From: an uncultured Thalassolituus sp.
GTDB taxonomy: Bacteria; Pseudomonadota; Gammaproteobacteria; Pseudomonadales; Oceanobacteraceae
DNA length: 6,230 nt
Assembly (NCBI GenBank): GCA_913054055.1
Contig: CAJXIT010000212.1
Location: 1-6,230, forward strand
Direction of reading: 5' to 3'
In this document: piece after piece, positions 5,838 to 6,230 of the stretch
Layout of the letters: every line of letters begins with the position of its first letter
How positions within the stretch are numbered: the stretch's first letter is position 1
Translations under genes and position numbers: made by a program
The notes under the pieces: generated by a model
What the model was told of the DNA's origin: nothing
The model's database searches: none
Seen by the model: only the letters and a program-made list of their open reading frames with translations

Positions 5838-6230
5838 ATGGAAACTTCACAAAACCACACTTTTAAATGGCCTTTGCGTGTATATTTTGAAGACACAGAT
5901 GCAGGGGGGATTGTGTATCACGCCCGTTATTTGTATTTTCTTGAGCGAGCCCGCACAGAATGGTTGCGTGATTTAGGGTTTAATCAATCTGAGCTGCAAA
6001 AGCAGCAAACCATATTTGTGGTTCGAGACATGAATATTAAATGGATTGACCCAGCTCGATTAGATGATGAACTTATTGTTCATGTTAGAATCGAAAAAAT
6101 AAAGAAAGCATCACTGATTATGCAGCAAAGCATCATGTGTGGTGATATAAAAAAATTATCGGCTCAAGTCACCATTGCATGTTTAAATAGCAATACTATG
6201 AAACCAGCCGCGATTCCGGCCAGTATCAAT
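5838..6230 (+). CDS. ybgC: Tol-Pal system acyl-CoA thioesterase YbgC, partial at the 3' end
   Basis: YbgC is a hotdog-fold acyl-CoA thioesterase at the inner membrane, linked to phospholipid metabolism and encoded at the head of the tol-pal cluster. Seen: 131 codons without a stop, running off the right edge; E. coli YbgC has 134 residues, so nearly all of the protein is present. WPLRVYFEDTDAGGIVYHARYLYFLERARTE aligns with the E. coli N-terminus; D21 matches catalytic D18. DPARLDDEL (71-79) and MKPAAIPASI near the end also match. The ATG lies two bases after the ruvB TAG, consistent with translational coupling. tolQ is expected just beyond the window from the conserved gene order. Confidence 0.95.
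   Translation, partial: METSQNHTFKWPLRVYFEDTDAGGIVYHARYLYFLERARTEWLRDLGFNQSELQKQQTIFVVRDMNIKWIDPARLDDELIVHVRIEKIKKASLIMQQSIMCGDIKKLSAQVTIACLNSNTMKPAAIPASIN

Overview
The window looks like chromosome of an AT-leaning gammaproteobacterium, probably a marine, Oceanospirillales-like one. The lineage is inferred from gene order and from RuvA, RuvB and YbgC sequences that closely resemble the Escherichia coli proteins; no species can be named. No RNA gene, mobile element or CRISPR array is visible. The longest stretch without a gene is the 210-bp divergent spacer at 3298-3507.

Left half, minus strand (3297 down to 1): an apparent two-gene operon. The first gene encodes a 587-residue class III, PLP-dependent aminotransferase of the glutamate-1-semialdehyde aminomutase type, with an N-terminal membrane anchor and extensions at both ends. 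Four to five bases after its stop begins a second gene, which is open for 509 codons and runs off the left edge. It carries an N-terminal PHP-type metallohydrolase domain. Because this gene is cut by the window edge it is easy to miss. The substrate and pathway of the pair cannot be read from the sequence. This is the least ordinary part of the window.

Right half, plus strand (3508 to 6230): ruvC, ruvA, ruvB and the start of ybgC. RuvAB is the Holliday-junction branch-migration motor and RuvC the resolvase. YbgC is the thioesterase that usually opens the tol-pal cluster. A strong LexA (SOS) box lies just before ruvA and not before ruvC, so ruvAB and probably ybgC appear damage-inducible apart from ruvC, as in E. 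coli. Both spacers inside the ruv cluster contain a clean hairpin without a U-tract. The usual upstream neighbour yebC is absent; the divergent aminotransferase operon occupies its place.

Points worth a second look: the anchored aminotransferase/PHP pair, the SOS box and hairpins that split the ruv operon, an Asp replacing a hairpin Gly in RuvA, and a terminator-like hairpin lying antisense inside the aminotransferase gene.
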